Part shown: positions 7,527 through 18,185 of the stretch, piece by piece
How the letters are laid out: the number at the start of each line of letters is the position of its first letter
Position numbering within the stretch: the stretch's first letter is position 1
Assembly: GCA_035468285.1 (NCBI GenBank)
Contig: DATISY010000043.1
Location: 1 to 32,867, forward strand
Length of the DNA stretch: 32,867 bases
Direction of reading: 5' to 3'
From: PALSA-555 sp035468285
GTDB lineage: Bacteria; Actinomycetota; Acidimicrobiia; IMCC26256; PALSA-555
The notes under the pieces: model-generated
Told to the model about the DNA's origin: nothing
The model's input: only the letters and a program-made list of their open reading frames with translations
Database searches by the model: none
Program-made: the position numbers and the translations under genes

Positions 7527-8690
7527 ATGTCGACCCAGCGCCAGACCACCGCGGTCGCGGTCGCCGGACCGGCGGGCGTCACCGAACGCACCTTCGCCCA
7601 TCACGGCGCCGCGGCGAGCGCGCGGTTGGCGTGGTTCACCGACGGCCTGGCGCGGATGATGTCGGAGGCGGGCTACGACGCCCGACCCGAACCTGGTCCC
7701 GACGTGCAGGTCGTCCTCCACGTTGTCGACCTGGCGCGGCCGCGACCCTATCGGCGCCGCAACGCGCCGACGTTCGTGGTCGCCATCGCAGAGGTTGACC
7801 AGCCGCCCGACGACCTGCTCCGCACCGGGTACCCCGTCCTCGTGCGCGGGCTGGCCAACCTCGCGGTCCTCGTCAGCACGAACGACACCGAGCGCGCCGC
7901 GCATTTCGTCACCCTCGAGCAGGGCACCTCCACGGTCCGGCACACCGGGAGCGACGACGCATTCTTCGGTGAGGTGTTCGGCCGCGTCGAGCCCCTGGCA
8001 TCCTCGCGGCTCGTCATCGCCAACGACATCCGGCCTGACCTCCCGCCGGAACTGTGGGGAGGGGACGACCAGACCCGCCAGCTGGAACAGGGCGGCGAGC
8101 GGCTCGACCGCCTCAACCTCCTGCCCGCGCCGTTCCCGATCGAGGAGCTCCTCTCGGAGCGGGACCTCCGCCACGTGAAGCTGCTGTACGGGATTGGTGG
8201 GCTCAGCTACGGGAACCTCAGCGCCCGCCGCCAGCCCCCCACGACCTCCGAGTACGGCCCCGAGTTCTGGATGAGCGCCAGCGGCGTCGACAAGGCGACC
8301 CTCCACCGCGTCGGCCGAGACGTCCTCCTCGTCCGGGGCTACGACCCAGAGCGCGACGCAATGGTGTTGTCGGTGCCCCCGGACATGGAGCCGAACCGAG
8401 TGTCGGTCGACGCCATCGAGCACTGGATGATCTACCGAGAACACCCCGAGGTCGGCGCGATCGTGCACGTGCACGCCTGGATCGACGGGACCGTCGCCAC
8501 CGACATCAGCTACCCGTGCGGGACCCTCGAGCTCGCTGATGCCGTCGCCGGCCTCGTCCGGGCCGCGCCCGACGCCGCCCGCGCCATCGTCGGCCAGCGC
8601 AACCACGGACTCACGATCACCGGACCCGACCTCGACGACATCTTCGAGCGGATCGAGGGACGCGTCGTGCCGCACGTCCCGATGGACTAG
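7527..8690 (+). CDS. Class II aldolase/adducin family protein with an extra N-terminal domain
   Basis: The protein has 387 residues. The C-terminal half (about 200-387) matches class II aldolase/adducin: GGLSYGNLSAR near 225, FWMSASGVDK (substrate phosphate/carbonyl pocket) near 250, the zinc-ligand pair VHVHAW near 315 and a third candidate His in QRNHGLTITG near 360. Family members act as aldolases, decarboxylases or epimerases on sugar phosphates. The substrate here is unknown. The first roughly 190 residues are alpha/beta-looking sequence (PTFVVAIAEVDQPPDDLLRT, LVIANDIRPDLPPELWGG) that I do not recognise and that ordinary class II aldolases of about 215 residues lack. The start ATG at 7527 has no strong SD. 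It could be co-transcribed with the preceding propeller gene. Confidence 0.8.
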   Translation: MSTQRQTTAVAVAGPAGVTERTFAHHGAAASARLAWFTDGLARMMSEAGYDARPEPGPDVQVVLHVVDLARPRPYRRRNAPTFVVAIAEVDQPPDDLLRTGYPVLVRGLANLAVLVSTNDTERAAHFVTLEQGTSTVRHTGSDDAFFGEVFGRVEPLASSRLVIANDIRPDLPPELWGGDDQTRQLEQGGERLDRLNLLPAPFPIEELLSERDLRHVKLLYGIGGLSYGNLSARRQPPTTSEYGPEFWMSASGVDKATLHRVGRDVLLVRGYDPERDAMVLSVPPDMEPNRVSVDAIEHWMIYREHPEVGAIVHVHAWIDGTVATDISYPCGTLELADAVAGLVRAAPDAARAIVGQRNHGLTITGPDLDDIFERIEGRVVPHVPMD

Positions 8691-8999
8691 GCGGCGGCTC
8701 AGTCTTCCGCGCGGGCCGCTCCAGGCGTTGATCTTGCCCGACCACCGTGGCTGGCCGGCGCGACCGCAGGCATCGTCGACGACCGAGGCGAGCCCCCGTC
8801 TCGGAAGAGCGCTCGACGGGGCGCGCGTCGCGCTGACATGGGTGCGGTATCCCCGACCGAGGACCCGTCCACGCGTCGACAACATGCCGGCCCGCGGGCC
8901 CAGTGACGCCCGGCGCGGCGCTGCCGGTCGGCAGGATCGGCGGGTCGACCGTGGGTGACGAACCTGAAGAGCGTGTGACCGATCAGCGACGAGCCGCGA
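8691..8999. other. Gene-free gap of about 309 bases between convergent genes
   Basis: Lies between the aldolase-like stop and the gatB stop. The only ORF of note (minus strand, 8699-9022, 107 codons) is Arg/Ser/Pro/Ala-rich and overlaps the gatB end, which looks like a GC shadow. I see no tRNA, no strong hairpin with a T-run and no repeat. A weak 6-bp inverted repeat (CGAGCC/GGCTCG, about 8990-9009) overlaps the gatB stop. Confidence 0.4.
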
Positions 9000-10463
<1,464 letters not shown>

Positions 10464-10479
10464 GTCAGACTCCTCGACC

Positions 10480-11412
10480 ATGGCGCCGCTCGATCCGAGC
10501 CGGTTCACGGTCCGCCGCGAGGCGGTCCGCAACGGTGTCCGTCTCGCCTTCGTTCACGAAGGAGTGGGCGGCTATCCGATTCTGCTGATCCACGGGTACC
10601 CGGAAACGAAGCGGATCTGGTGGCGCAACGTGGCCTCGCTCGCAGCCGCCGGCTTCGAGGTGATCGCGCCCGACCTGCGAGGTGTCGGGGACTCGGACCT
10701 GGCCGCTGACGGCTTCTACGACATCGCGGCGTACTCGATGGACCTGTATGCGCTCGTGCATGACGTACTCGGCCACGAACAGTGCGTGATCGTCGGCGGA
10801 GATGTCGGGGGCGTCGTGCTCTGCGACCTCGTCGGTCGCTATCCAGGCTTCGCCGTCCGGCTCGCGTTCTTCGACACCATCGTCCCGCTCCGTGGCGAGC
10901 TCTTCGACGCCGCGGGGATCCCACCCGAGCCAGCACGCGACATGCGTCCCACTGCCGACTACTTCGTCCGTCAGGGTCGAGACGCCGACGCGCTCCTCGC
11001 CGAGCTCGACACCGCGGACCGGCGACGGGCGTGGGTGGCCGACATGTACGGCCATCGACTGTGGGCCTCCCCGGGTCAGTTCAGCCCGGCCGACATCGAG
11101 TTCATGACCGAGCCATTCACGGACGCGGCCCGGCTCCGGGCTTCGTGGGGCGTCTACGAGACCGCGTTCGGGGCCCGACCGATGGAAGACGCGCCGCGCG
11201 TCGGCGACCCGATCTCCATCCCGACCTTGGCGTTGTACGGCGCTGACGACCATGTCGTCGACGCATCGTTCCCAGACCGCTGCCGGGTCGCCTTCACCGA
11301 GTGCATCGGCCCGTTCGTGTTGCGCGGTTGCGGTCATTTCGTCCAGTGGGAGGCGGCCGACACGCTCAACACCACGCTGCGGTGGTGCTGCGCCGACCTG
11401 CTCGAGCGCTGA
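10480..11412 (+). CDS. Alpha/beta hydrolase, epoxide hydrolase / haloacetate dehalogenase type
   Basis: A single-domain alpha/beta hydrolase of 310 residues. The oxyanion motif HGYPETKRIWW lies at 39-49, and DLRGVGDSD at 65-73 is typical of the epoxide hydrolase/dehalogenase branch. The nucleophile elbow is GGDVGG, with Asp108 in place of Ser, pointing to ester-intermediate hydrolysis of an epoxide or halo-acid. The acid is probably in YGADDHVVD, and the catalytic His is in GCGHFVQWE near 286. The canonical GHDWGG elbow is changed to GGDVGG. The ATG at 10480 is 16 bases from the divergent gatB start; a possible -10 CAGACT lies 8 bases upstream. The substrate is unknown. It interrupts the gat gene series. 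Confidence 0.85.
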   Translation: MAPLDPSRFTVRREAVRNGVRLAFVHEGVGGYPILLIHGYPETKRIWWRNVASLAAAGFEVIAPDLRGVGDSDLAADGFYDIAAYSMDLYALVHDVLGHEQCVIVGGDVGGVVLCDLVGRYPGFAVRLAFFDTIVPLRGELFDAAGIPPEPARDMRPTADYFVRQGRDADALLAELDTADRRRAWVADMYGHRLWASPGQFSPADIEFMTEPFTDAARLRASWGVYETAFGARPMEDAPRVGDPISIPTLALYGADDHVVDASFPDRCRVAFTECIGPFVLRGCGHFVQWEAADTLNTTLRWCCADLLER

Positions 11413-11424
11413 CCGGGGTTGTGC

Positions 11425-11447
11425 GCGGGCCGTCGGTGTGCGCCCGC
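11425..11447. terminator. Candidate bidirectional terminator hairpin
   Basis: GCGGGC and GCCCGC form a 6-bp stem with an 11-base loop, followed on the plus strand by TAAAT. It lies in the 50-base gap between the convergent hydrolase and gatA stops. The stem is short, so support is modest. Confidence 0.35.
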
Positions 11448-11462
11448 TAAATCCGACGCCGG

Positions 11463-12880
<1,418 letters not shown>

Positions 12881-12884
<4 letters not shown>

Positions 12885-13180
12885 GGGGCGTCGAGGATGC
12901 GGGGGACTCGAAACCGTCCGTCCTCGACCGCGGGAGCTTCCGCGAGAACTTCCTCACGTGGCAGCGACGGGCGGATCGTGTCGGCACGCATCACATTCGT
13001 CAGCGGCAGCGGATGCGCGGTCGGCTCGACGTCGGCGAGATCGAGGGCCGCGAGGTCCGCCGCGTGGTCGAGAATGGCGCCGAGCTCCCCGGTGAAGCGA
13101 GCGATCTCGTCCTCGGTCAACGCGAGTCGTGCCAGGCGAGCGATGTGCTCGACATCGGCTCGCGTGATCGGCTCCGCCAT
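12881..13180 (-). CDS. gatC: Asp/Glu-tRNA(Asn/Gln) amidotransferase subunit C
   Basis: Small linker subunit that wraps around the GatA-GatB interface, 99 residues, usual length. The N-terminal ITRADVEHIARLARLALTEDEI is the family helix, and the extended C-terminus ends with the conserved APAVEDGRFRVPRIL. The ATG at 13178-13180 is preceded by TAGACT with a six-base spacer and no SD, so it should be a leaderless first gene. It overlaps gatA by four bases. Confidence 0.96.
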
Positions 13181-13186
13181 GGCCCG

Positions 13187-13192
13187 AGTCTA
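13187..13192 (-). promoter_or_regulatory. -10 element TAGACT of gatCA (leaderless)
   Basis: On the minus strand TAGACT is followed by six bases and the gatC ATG. No Shine-Dalgarno lies between. Confidence 0.55.
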
Positions 13193-13227
13193 CGGGAAGG
13201 ACCAGATCTTCGACCGAACGCGAGGGC

Positions 13228-13233
13228 TACGAT
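13228..13233 (+). promoter_or_regulatory. -10 element TACGAT of the SCP2 gene
   Basis: TACGAT predicts a start near 13240 and a roughly 20-base leader that contains the GGAGG Shine-Dalgarno of the SCP2 gene. No good -35 is visible. The same hexamer precedes the SDR gene. Confidence 0.4.
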
Positions 13234-13260
13234 CAGCCGACCGAGAGCACGGAGGACGCA

Positions 13261-13665
13261 GTGGCGAAGTATCAGTTCCTCTCCGACGAGTGGTTCGAGA
13301 TCGTCGACAAGCTGGTGGAGGAGCACGGCGCAGACGCGGCCGGGAGCACCGACATCCTCATGAACTTGACGATCACCGACACGCCATTCGGGGCCGAGCG
13401 TCACATGCACATGGGGTCGCGGCAAGGTCGCGGCCACTGGGGGATCGGTCACGCGGACGGCTCCGACCTGCAGCTGACCACCGACTACGCGACCGCCAAG
13501 GACGTGTTCGTGTCAGGGGATCCCGCAGCCGGCATGCAGGCCTTCATGTCGGGCAAGGTCAAGGTCCAGGGCGACATGGCGAAGCTGATGGCCGCGCAGG
13601 CCGGCGGGCCCGGACCCGGTGGCGCCAGCGCCCTGCAGGCAGCGATCCAGGGGATCACCGAGTAG
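13261..13665 (+). CDS. SCP2 sterol-carrier domain protein
   Basis: A protein of 134 residues, essentially one SCP2 domain, the lipid/acyl-CoA-binding fold. The signature is the C-terminal AFMSGKVKVQGDMAKLMA stretch, preceded by LQLTTDYATAKDVFVSGDPAAGMQ. The GTG at 13261-13263 has GGAGG about 6 bases upstream. The Gly/Pro/Ala segment near 115-125 is low complexity. It converges with an SDR gene 24 bases away. In the eukaryotic multifunctional enzyme type 2, SDR, MaoC-type hydratase and SCP2 domains are fused, and separate versions of all three occur within 6 kb here, which suggests a role in fatty acyl or sterol metabolism. That role is inferred. Confidence 0.88.
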   Translation: MAKYQFLSDEWFEIVDKLVEEHGADAAGSTDILMNLTITDTPFGAERHMHMGSRQGRGHWGIGHADGSDLQLTTDYATAKDVFVSGDPAAGMQAFMSGKVKVQGDMAKLMAAQAGGPGPGGASALQAAIQGITE

Positions 13666-13668
13666 AGC

Positions 13669-13686
13669 CGGCCCTCCATCGGGCCG
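13669..13686. terminator. Candidate bidirectional terminator hairpin
   Basis: CGGCCC-TCCATC-GGGCCG is a 6-bp perfect stem with a 6-base loop that nearly fills the 24-base gap between the convergent SCP2 and SDR stops. There is no T-run, so it may act weakly or with Rho. Confidence 0.45.
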
Positions 13687-13689
13687 CGA

Positions 13690-14619
13690 TCAACCGGCGG
13701 CGCGCGCCAACTCGCCGGGGCCGCCGCGACGATCGTCGCCCGGCGCCAGCTTGGGGCCCTCTTCGATCAGGCGTTCCACCGTCCAGCGGGAGCCGTTGTT
13801 GGAGATGACCTCCGCCAGGATGTACGGCTGGTAGCGGGACACGACGTCGCCTTGCACGAAGAACGTCTCACCGGTGAACGGACAGTCGGCGGTCCCGAGA
13901 TAGGCGATCATCGGCGAGATGTTCGCGGGGTCCCAGGCGTCGAACTTCGCCGCGTCGGTGGGAGGTTTGACGACGTCTTCGAGGCCTGGGGTCTGCTCGG
14001 TGAGCCGTGTTCGAGCCATGGGTGTGATCGCGTTGGACCGCACGCCGTAGCGGCCGAGCTCCATCGCGCAGATGGTCGAGAACGCGGCGATCCCAGCCTT
14101 CGCTGCGCCGTAGTTGGTCTGACCCGCGTTCCCGAGCACCCCCGACGTGGAGGAGGTGTGCACGATCGACGCGCGGACCTCCTTCCCGGCCTTGGCCTGC
14201 TCGCGCCAGTACACCGCAGCGTGTTTGGTCGTGCAGAAGTGGCCTTTGAGGTGCACGGCGATGACCGAGTCCCATTCCTGTTCGGTCATGTTGACGAGGA
14301 CTCGGTCGCGGAGGATCCCGGCGTTGTTGACCAGGACGTGCAGGTCACCGAACGCCTCGACGGCCGCGTCCACCAGCCGTTTCGCGCCTTCGAAGTCGGC
14401 AACGCTGTCAGTGTTGGCGATGGCCTCTCCGCCCATCGCCACGATCTCGTCCACGACCTGCTGGGCCGGTGCTCGGTCGGCGCCGTCGCCATGGATGTCA
14501 CCGCCGAGGTCGTTGACGACGACCTTGGCCCCCTGGGACGCGAAGTAGAGGGCGTGCTCGCGCCCGATTCCGCGTCCGGCGCCCGTGATGATGGTGACTC
14601 GCCCGTCCAGTGTGCCCAT
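13690..14619 (-). CDS. SDR family oxidoreductase, MFE-2 / hydroxyacyl-CoA dehydrogenase-like
   Basis: A protein of 309 residues. The NAD(P)-binding motif GAGRGIGREHALYFASQGA begins at residue 13. NNAG is at 98-101, the catalytic Ser is in HTSSTSG (about 157), and Tyr170 and Lys174 lie in TNYGAAKAG. The VVVNDLGGD segment after the second strand resembles the 3R-hydroxyacyl-CoA dehydrogenase domain of peroxisomal MFE-2, and the chain has a longer C-terminus than classical 250-residue SDRs. The likely reaction is oxidation of a 3-hydroxyacyl-CoA or steroid hydroxyl with NAD+. ATG 14617-14619 is chosen over an upstream ATG because GAGGAG lies about 10 bases before it. The gene follows the kinase gene after 95 bases with its own -10 candidate. 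Confidence 0.87.
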   Translation of the reverse strand: MGTLDGRVTIITGAGRGIGREHALYFASQGAKVVVNDLGGDIHGDGADRAPAQQVVDEIVAMGGEAIANTDSVADFEGAKRLVDAAVEAFGDLHVLVNNAGILRDRVLVNMTEQEWDSVIAVHLKGHFCTTKHAAVYWREQAKAGKEVRASIVHTSSTSGVLGNAGQTNYGAAKAGIAAFSTICAMELGRYGVRSNAITPMARTRLTEQTPGLEDVVKPPTDAAKFDAWDPANISPMIAYLGTADCPFTGETFFVQGDVVSRYQPYILAEVISNNGSRWTVERLIEEGPKLAPGDDRRGGPGELARAAG

Positions 14620-14650
14620 CGCTGTGTCTCTCCTCGAGTTGACCCGAGGG

Positions 14651-14656
14651 ATCGTA
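14651..14656 (-). promoter_or_regulatory. -10 element TACGAT of the SDR gene
   Basis: On the minus strand TACGAT predicts a start near 14645 and a leader of about 25 bases holding GAGGAG. It is the same hexamer as the one before the SCP2 gene, and no strong -35 is visible. Confidence 0.4.
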
Positions 14657-14714
14657 CGCAACGGAGCCGTGAGAGGCCGAAGTGTCGGTGCCGGGGCCGG
14701 TCCAGGTCCTTAGG

Positions 14715-16589
14715 TCAGAGGAAGAGCGTGATGCTGGCGCCCTTCTTGACCATCGTCCCGGCGGGCGGGTCTTGGGCCCGGACGCGCCCGCCCGGACTGA
14801 AGTTCTGGACGCTCGGGACGAGTCCCGCGGCCCGAAGGTCTTGGCTGGCGGTATCGACGCTTTGTCCTACTTCGTTGGGGACGGCGACCATCTGGGGGCC
14901 CTGGCTGACGAGCACGGCCACCGTCGAGTCGCGTGGCACCTGCGTTCCGGCCGGCGGGTCGGTGCCGATGACCTGTCCGACGGGCACCGTGTCGCTGAAC
15001 GCGTTGCGCGCCGTCGGGCTCAGGTGCTTGGCCGAGAGGATCTGTGACGCGTCCGCGGGGGTGTGACCGGCGACGTCGGGGACCTGGACAGGGGCGGGAC
15101 CGTTGCTGACGATGAGCTTCACGGTCGATTCTGGTGCGGCGCGCCCCCCGCCGGGCGGATCGGTCGCGATGACGACGTCTTTCGGGATGGTCTCGTCGAA
15201 GCGCCGCTCGATCGTGGTCACGAATCCCGCCTGCGTCAGGATCGCCTGGGCGTCCCCGACAGGCTTCTGGGCGACGACGGGCACCGGTACCGGCGGCGGA
15301 CCCTGCGACACGATGACGTCGATCTCGCCGCCCTTCCCGAGGAACGTCCCGGGTGTCGGGGTTTGCTGGATGACGAGACCCTGCGGATCGTCGGCTCGGC
15401 GACGTTCGACGATCTTCATGAGGACGCCGGTGTTCGTAGCGTCGGTCGCCGCTTGCGGCTGCATCCGCCCGACCAGGGTGGGTGCGGCCACCGAGCCCGC
15501 GGATCCGCCACCGAGCAGCAACGCGCCCGCGACGACGATCGCGGCGACGATCGCGGCGCCCACCACGTACGGGACGATGCTGGCGCGACGGCGCGGTGCG
15601 GTGCGCACCGGAACGGCCATCCGCGCCGCGTCGTCCATCGTCCCGTCCCGCTCCTGATCGACGTCGGGACGGGTGGGCGAACCAACGCCGAGGCGCGTGG
15701 GGTCAGCGTCGTGGGCTTGCTCTCCGAGGCCGGCGAGCGGAAGTGGCTCCGGGGGAGGGAACCGGCGAGCGGCGTCGGACAGCGCGGCGCCCATCGTCGC
15801 GGCATCGGGGTAGCGGTCAGTGCGCTGGGGCCGGCCGGCGCGTTCGATGACCGCGCCGAGTGCACCGAGCTCGGGTGGGGCAACGATCCCACGAACCGTG
15901 CGTGCCGCGAGGGTCCCGATGGGGGTGTCGGCGACCACTGGCACCTCACCGGTGCATGACTCGACCAGCACCACGGCCAGCGCGTAGAGGTCGGCGCGAC
16001 CGTCGGGTGGCACCGCGCCGCCTTGTTCGGGTGCCGCGTACCGGGCGGTCCCCACGAGCGCGCCGACCGGCTCCGTCCAGGCTGCCTCTGCCAGGGCACG
16101 GGCGAGTCCGAAGTCGCCGACCCGGACCACGCCGTGCTCGTCGAAGAGGAGGTTGGCCGGCTTGATGTCTCGGTGGACGAGCCCCCGGCTGTGCGCATAC
16201 TGCAGCGCCGCGACGACCTGACCGCCGACCTGGGCGCTCTGCGCGGGCGTGAGGAGAGTGCCGGTGTCGAGCAGCGCGCGCAACGATCCGCCGCGCAGGA
16301 GCTCGACGACCATGAATGCGAGGCCGTCGTCTTGGCCCCAGTCGTACACCGCCATGACGTTCGGGTGGTGCAGCGACGCCGCGAGCTGCGCTTCGGCCCG
16401 GAACCGGCGGATGAAGTTGGCGTCGTCCGCGAGTCCGGGTTGGAGGACCTTGACCGCCACCCGACGTCGGAGCCGCACGTCGTCGGCGAGGTAGACGCGC
16501 CCGCTCGCGCCCACACCGATCGGCGCGAGCAAGCGGTAGCGGTCAACGAGGACGCGCCCGACGAGGTCAGCGACGGCGCTGCGGGCCAT
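14715..16589 (-). CDS. PASTA-domain serine/threonine protein kinase (PknB-like)
   Basis: A transmembrane sensor kinase of 624 residues. The kinase domain spans about 18-275: Gly loop GVGASG (25-30), Lys47 in VAVKVL, HRDIKPANLLF with Asp141, DFG Asp159 and GTARYAAPEQ. A roughly 60-residue linker leads to one membrane segment (about 340-362). Four extracellular PASTA repeats follow (about 368-432, 433-498, 499-565, 566-624), each with the 'V..V.G....A...L...G......' pattern and a closing strand such as TVAVLVSQGP. PASTA domains bind muropeptides and beta-lactams, so the kinase probably couples cell-wall state to phosphorylation. TAGCCT six bases before the ATG predicts leaderless mRNA. Unlike classical pknB it is not beside pknA, rodA or pbpA. 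Confidence 0.93.
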   Translation of the reverse strand: MARSAVADLVGRVLVDRYRLLAPIGVGASGRVYLADDVRLRRRVAVKVLQPGLADDANFIRRFRAEAQLAASLHHPNVMAVYDWGQDDGLAFMVVELLRGGSLRALLDTGTLLTPAQSAQVGGQVVAALQYAHSRGLVHRDIKPANLLFDEHGVVRVGDFGLARALAEAAWTEPVGALVGTARYAAPEQGGAVPPDGRADLYALAVVLVESCTGEVPVVADTPIGTLAARTVRGIVAPPELGALGAVIERAGRPQRTDRYPDAATMGAALSDAARRFPPPEPLPLAGLGEQAHDADPTRLGVGSPTRPDVDQERDGTMDDAARMAVPVRTAPRRRASIVPYVVGAAIVAAIVVAGALLLGGGSAGSVAAPTLVGRMQPQAATDATNTGVLMKIVERRRADDPQGLVIQQTPTPGTFLGKGGEIDVIVSQGPPPVPVPVVAQKPVGDAQAILTQAGFVTTIERRFDETIPKDVVIATDPPGGGRAAPESTVKLIVSNGPAPVQVPDVAGHTPADASQILSAKHLSPTARNAFSDTVPVGQVIGTDPPAGTQVPRDSTVAVLVSQGPQMVAVPNEVGQSVDTASQDLRAAGLVPSVQNFSPGGRVRAQDPPAGTMVKKGASITLFL

Positions 16590-16595
16590 TGCTCC

Positions 16596-16601
16596 AGGCT
16601 A
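16596..16601 (-). promoter_or_regulatory. -10 element TAGCCT of the PASTA kinase gene (leaderless)
   Basis: On the minus strand TAGCCT is followed by six bases and the kinase ATG. It is divergent from the element at 16665. Confidence 0.5.
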
Positions 16602-16664
16602 CGAGCCGTCCCGCCAGATCTTGCGGCATGTGCCCGCGATGCGCGGGCTCTGCACGGGCGCCGG

Positions 16665-16670
16665 TACCCT
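16665..16670 (+). promoter_or_regulatory. -10 element TACCCT of the membrane-anchored protein gene (leaderless)
   Basis: TACCCT lies five bases before GTG 16676 and eight before GTG 16679. No SD is present. An identical hexamer precedes the methylmalonyl-CoA mutase gene. Confidence 0.5.
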
Positions 16671-16675
16671 CGCCC

Positions 16676-17158
16676 GTGGTGTCAACCACGTCGAACCCGC
16701 CCGCGCTGGCTGTCGGGGCTCGACGCGCGCGAACACCGCTCTTCAAGCACCCGGGACGAGTCGCGATCGTGGTCCTCGCGTTGGTCGCCGCGGTGAACCT
16801 TGCGGTGTTCGTCCTCGCACGATCCGACACCTCTCGGGAGAGCACCACCGGACTCCCGTTCGACATCGTGAGCTTGCAGCCACGGCCGGGTGAGCTGATC
16901 CGTCCCCAGGACACGGTGACCGCCCAGGTGCGCACCAGCCTCACCGGCGTCCTCGTCCTCGATGGTCAGGAGATCCCCGAGGACCAGACCGATCGTGTTC
17001 CCGAGCTGGGCGAGATCAGCTTCCGGCCGGGGCCGGGGAGGGACCTGCGTCAGTTCCCGCCGGGCACGCACACCTTGGTCGTGAAGTACTGGTTGCAGGG
17101 CAAGCCTCGACCTGCGCATCCGGCCTCGTTCGGCTGGACGTTCCGGGTGGGCGCCTGA
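16676..17158 (+). CDS. Single-pass membrane-anchored protein of unknown function
   Basis: About 160 residues. A basic N-terminal region (ARRARTPLFKHPGR) precedes one hydrophobic segment (about 28-48), so the remaining roughly 110 residues should be outside the membrane. That part is beta-rich looking: FDIVSLQPRPGELIRPQDTV, VLVLDGQEIPED, GTHTLVVKYWLQGK and FGWTFRVGA. It resembles an Ig-like or bacterial surface beta-sandwich, but I do not recognise a family. The GTG start is chosen for the TACCCT -10; the upstream in-frame ATG at 16589 would overlap the divergent kinase start. It is divergent from the PASTA kinase by 86 bases, so a shared cell-envelope role is possible but unproven. Confidence 0.65.
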   Translation: MVSTTSNPPALAVGARRARTPLFKHPGRVAIVVLALVAAVNLAVFVLARSDTSRESTTGLPFDIVSLQPRPGELIRPQDTVTAQVRTSLTGVLVLDGQEIPEDQTDRVPELGEISFRPGPGRDLRQFPPGTHTLVVKYWLQGKPRPAHPASFGWTFRVGA

Positions 17159-17161
17159 GCG

Positions 17162-18160
17162 TCAGGACACGGTCAGCACGGCCGCGCCCCGGATGTCGTC
17201 GTGGGCGATCGCGAGGAGCGCCTCCCCCGCGTCCTCGAGGGAGTACGGCTCCACCTCGGCGCGGATCCCCGCCTCCGCCGCGACGGCCATGAACTCCTCG
17301 GCGTCACGCCGGGTCATGTTGGCCACCGAGCGCAGGGTCCGCTCCCGCCACAACAGCGAGTAGTCGAAGGTGGGGATGGGTGACATGTGGATTCCCGCCA
17401 AGCTGACCACTCCGCCCGGTCGAACCAGTTGCAAGGCGACCGGGACGAGCTCACCCGCCGGGGCGAAGACCACCACCCGGTCGCAGGGAGCGGGCGGCAG
17501 CTCGGCCGCGTCGCCGACCCAGACCGCACCCAGGTCGCGTGCCAGCGCGCGGTGCCGTTCGCCCCGGGTGAGGACGACCACCTCACATCCCCAGTACTCC
17601 AGGAGCTGCAGGACGAGATGGGCGGAAGCGCCGAATCCCATGAGCGCGACCCGATCACCGGGGTGCACCTCGGCGCGACGGAGCGCCCGATATCCGATCA
17701 CTCCCGCGCAGAGGAGCGGGGCTGCTTCGAGGTCGGAGAGCCCTTCCGGAAGGTGGACCGCGAAGTCCTCCGGCACGGTGAGCGCGTCGGCGTAGCCGCC
17801 GTCCACCGTCCAGCCGGTGAACCGGGCTCGTTCACAGAGGTTCTCCTCGCCGCGCCGGCAGAACGGGCACACACCGCAGGCCCAGTGCAGCCAGGCCACA
17901 CCGACGCGAGCACCGATCTGCAGCCGCGTGCAGCCTGGTCCGAGCGCGTCAACGGTCCCGACGACTTGGTGCCCGGGGACGATCGGGAGGATCGGGAGCT
18001 CGAGGTCACCCTCGACGACGTGGAGGTCGGTGCGGCAACATCCGCACGTGTGGACGCGGACTCGGACTTCACCATCGCCCGGGACGGGATCGGGCCGATC
18101 CTCGAACACCAGGGGTCGGCCCGCGGCGCCGCTCGGCGCGTGGAGCACCTGGGCTCTCAC
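17162..18160 (-). CDS. Zinc-dependent alcohol dehydrogenase (MDR family)
   Basis: Medium-chain dehydrogenase of 332 residues, oxidising an alcohol or reducing an aldehyde with NAD(P). Catalytic zinc ligands are Cys42 in GCCRTDLHVVEGDL, His64 in VPGHQVVG and Cys151 in LLCAGVIGYRAL. The structural zinc is held by Cys95, Cys98, Cys101 and Cys109 in CGVCPFCRRGEENLC. The Rossmann region reads ALMGFGASAHLVLQLLEYWGCEVVVLTRG; the usual GxGxxG is GFGASA, as in the AdhA-type branch. The GTG at 18158-18160 is chosen because the longer ORF start (18232) would overlap the MaoC gene with Arg/Ser-rich sequence. It lies 25 bases after the MaoC gene and probably belongs to the same unit. Confidence 0.88.
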   Translation of the reverse strand: MRAQVLHAPSGAAGRPLVFEDRPDPVPGDGEVRVRVHTCGCCRTDLHVVEGDLELPILPIVPGHQVVGTVDALGPGCTRLQIGARVGVAWLHWACGVCPFCRRGEENLCERARFTGWTVDGGYADALTVPEDFAVHLPEGLSDLEAAPLLCAGVIGYRALRRAEVHPGDRVALMGFGASAHLVLQLLEYWGCEVVVLTRGERHRALARDLGAVWVGDAAELPPAPCDRVVVFAPAGELVPVALQLVRPGGVVSLAGIHMSPIPTFDYSLLWRERTLRSVANMTRRDAEEFMAVAAEAGIRAEVEPYSLEDAGEALLAIAHDDIRGAAVLTVS

Positions 18161-18185
18161 CGCGTGACCCGAGGCGCGGGTGCGG

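Noticed and set aside
7467..8885. 472-codon minus-strand ORF opposite the aldolase-like gene
   Set aside because: The plus-strand frame has recognisable catalytic motifs and the antisense frame has none.
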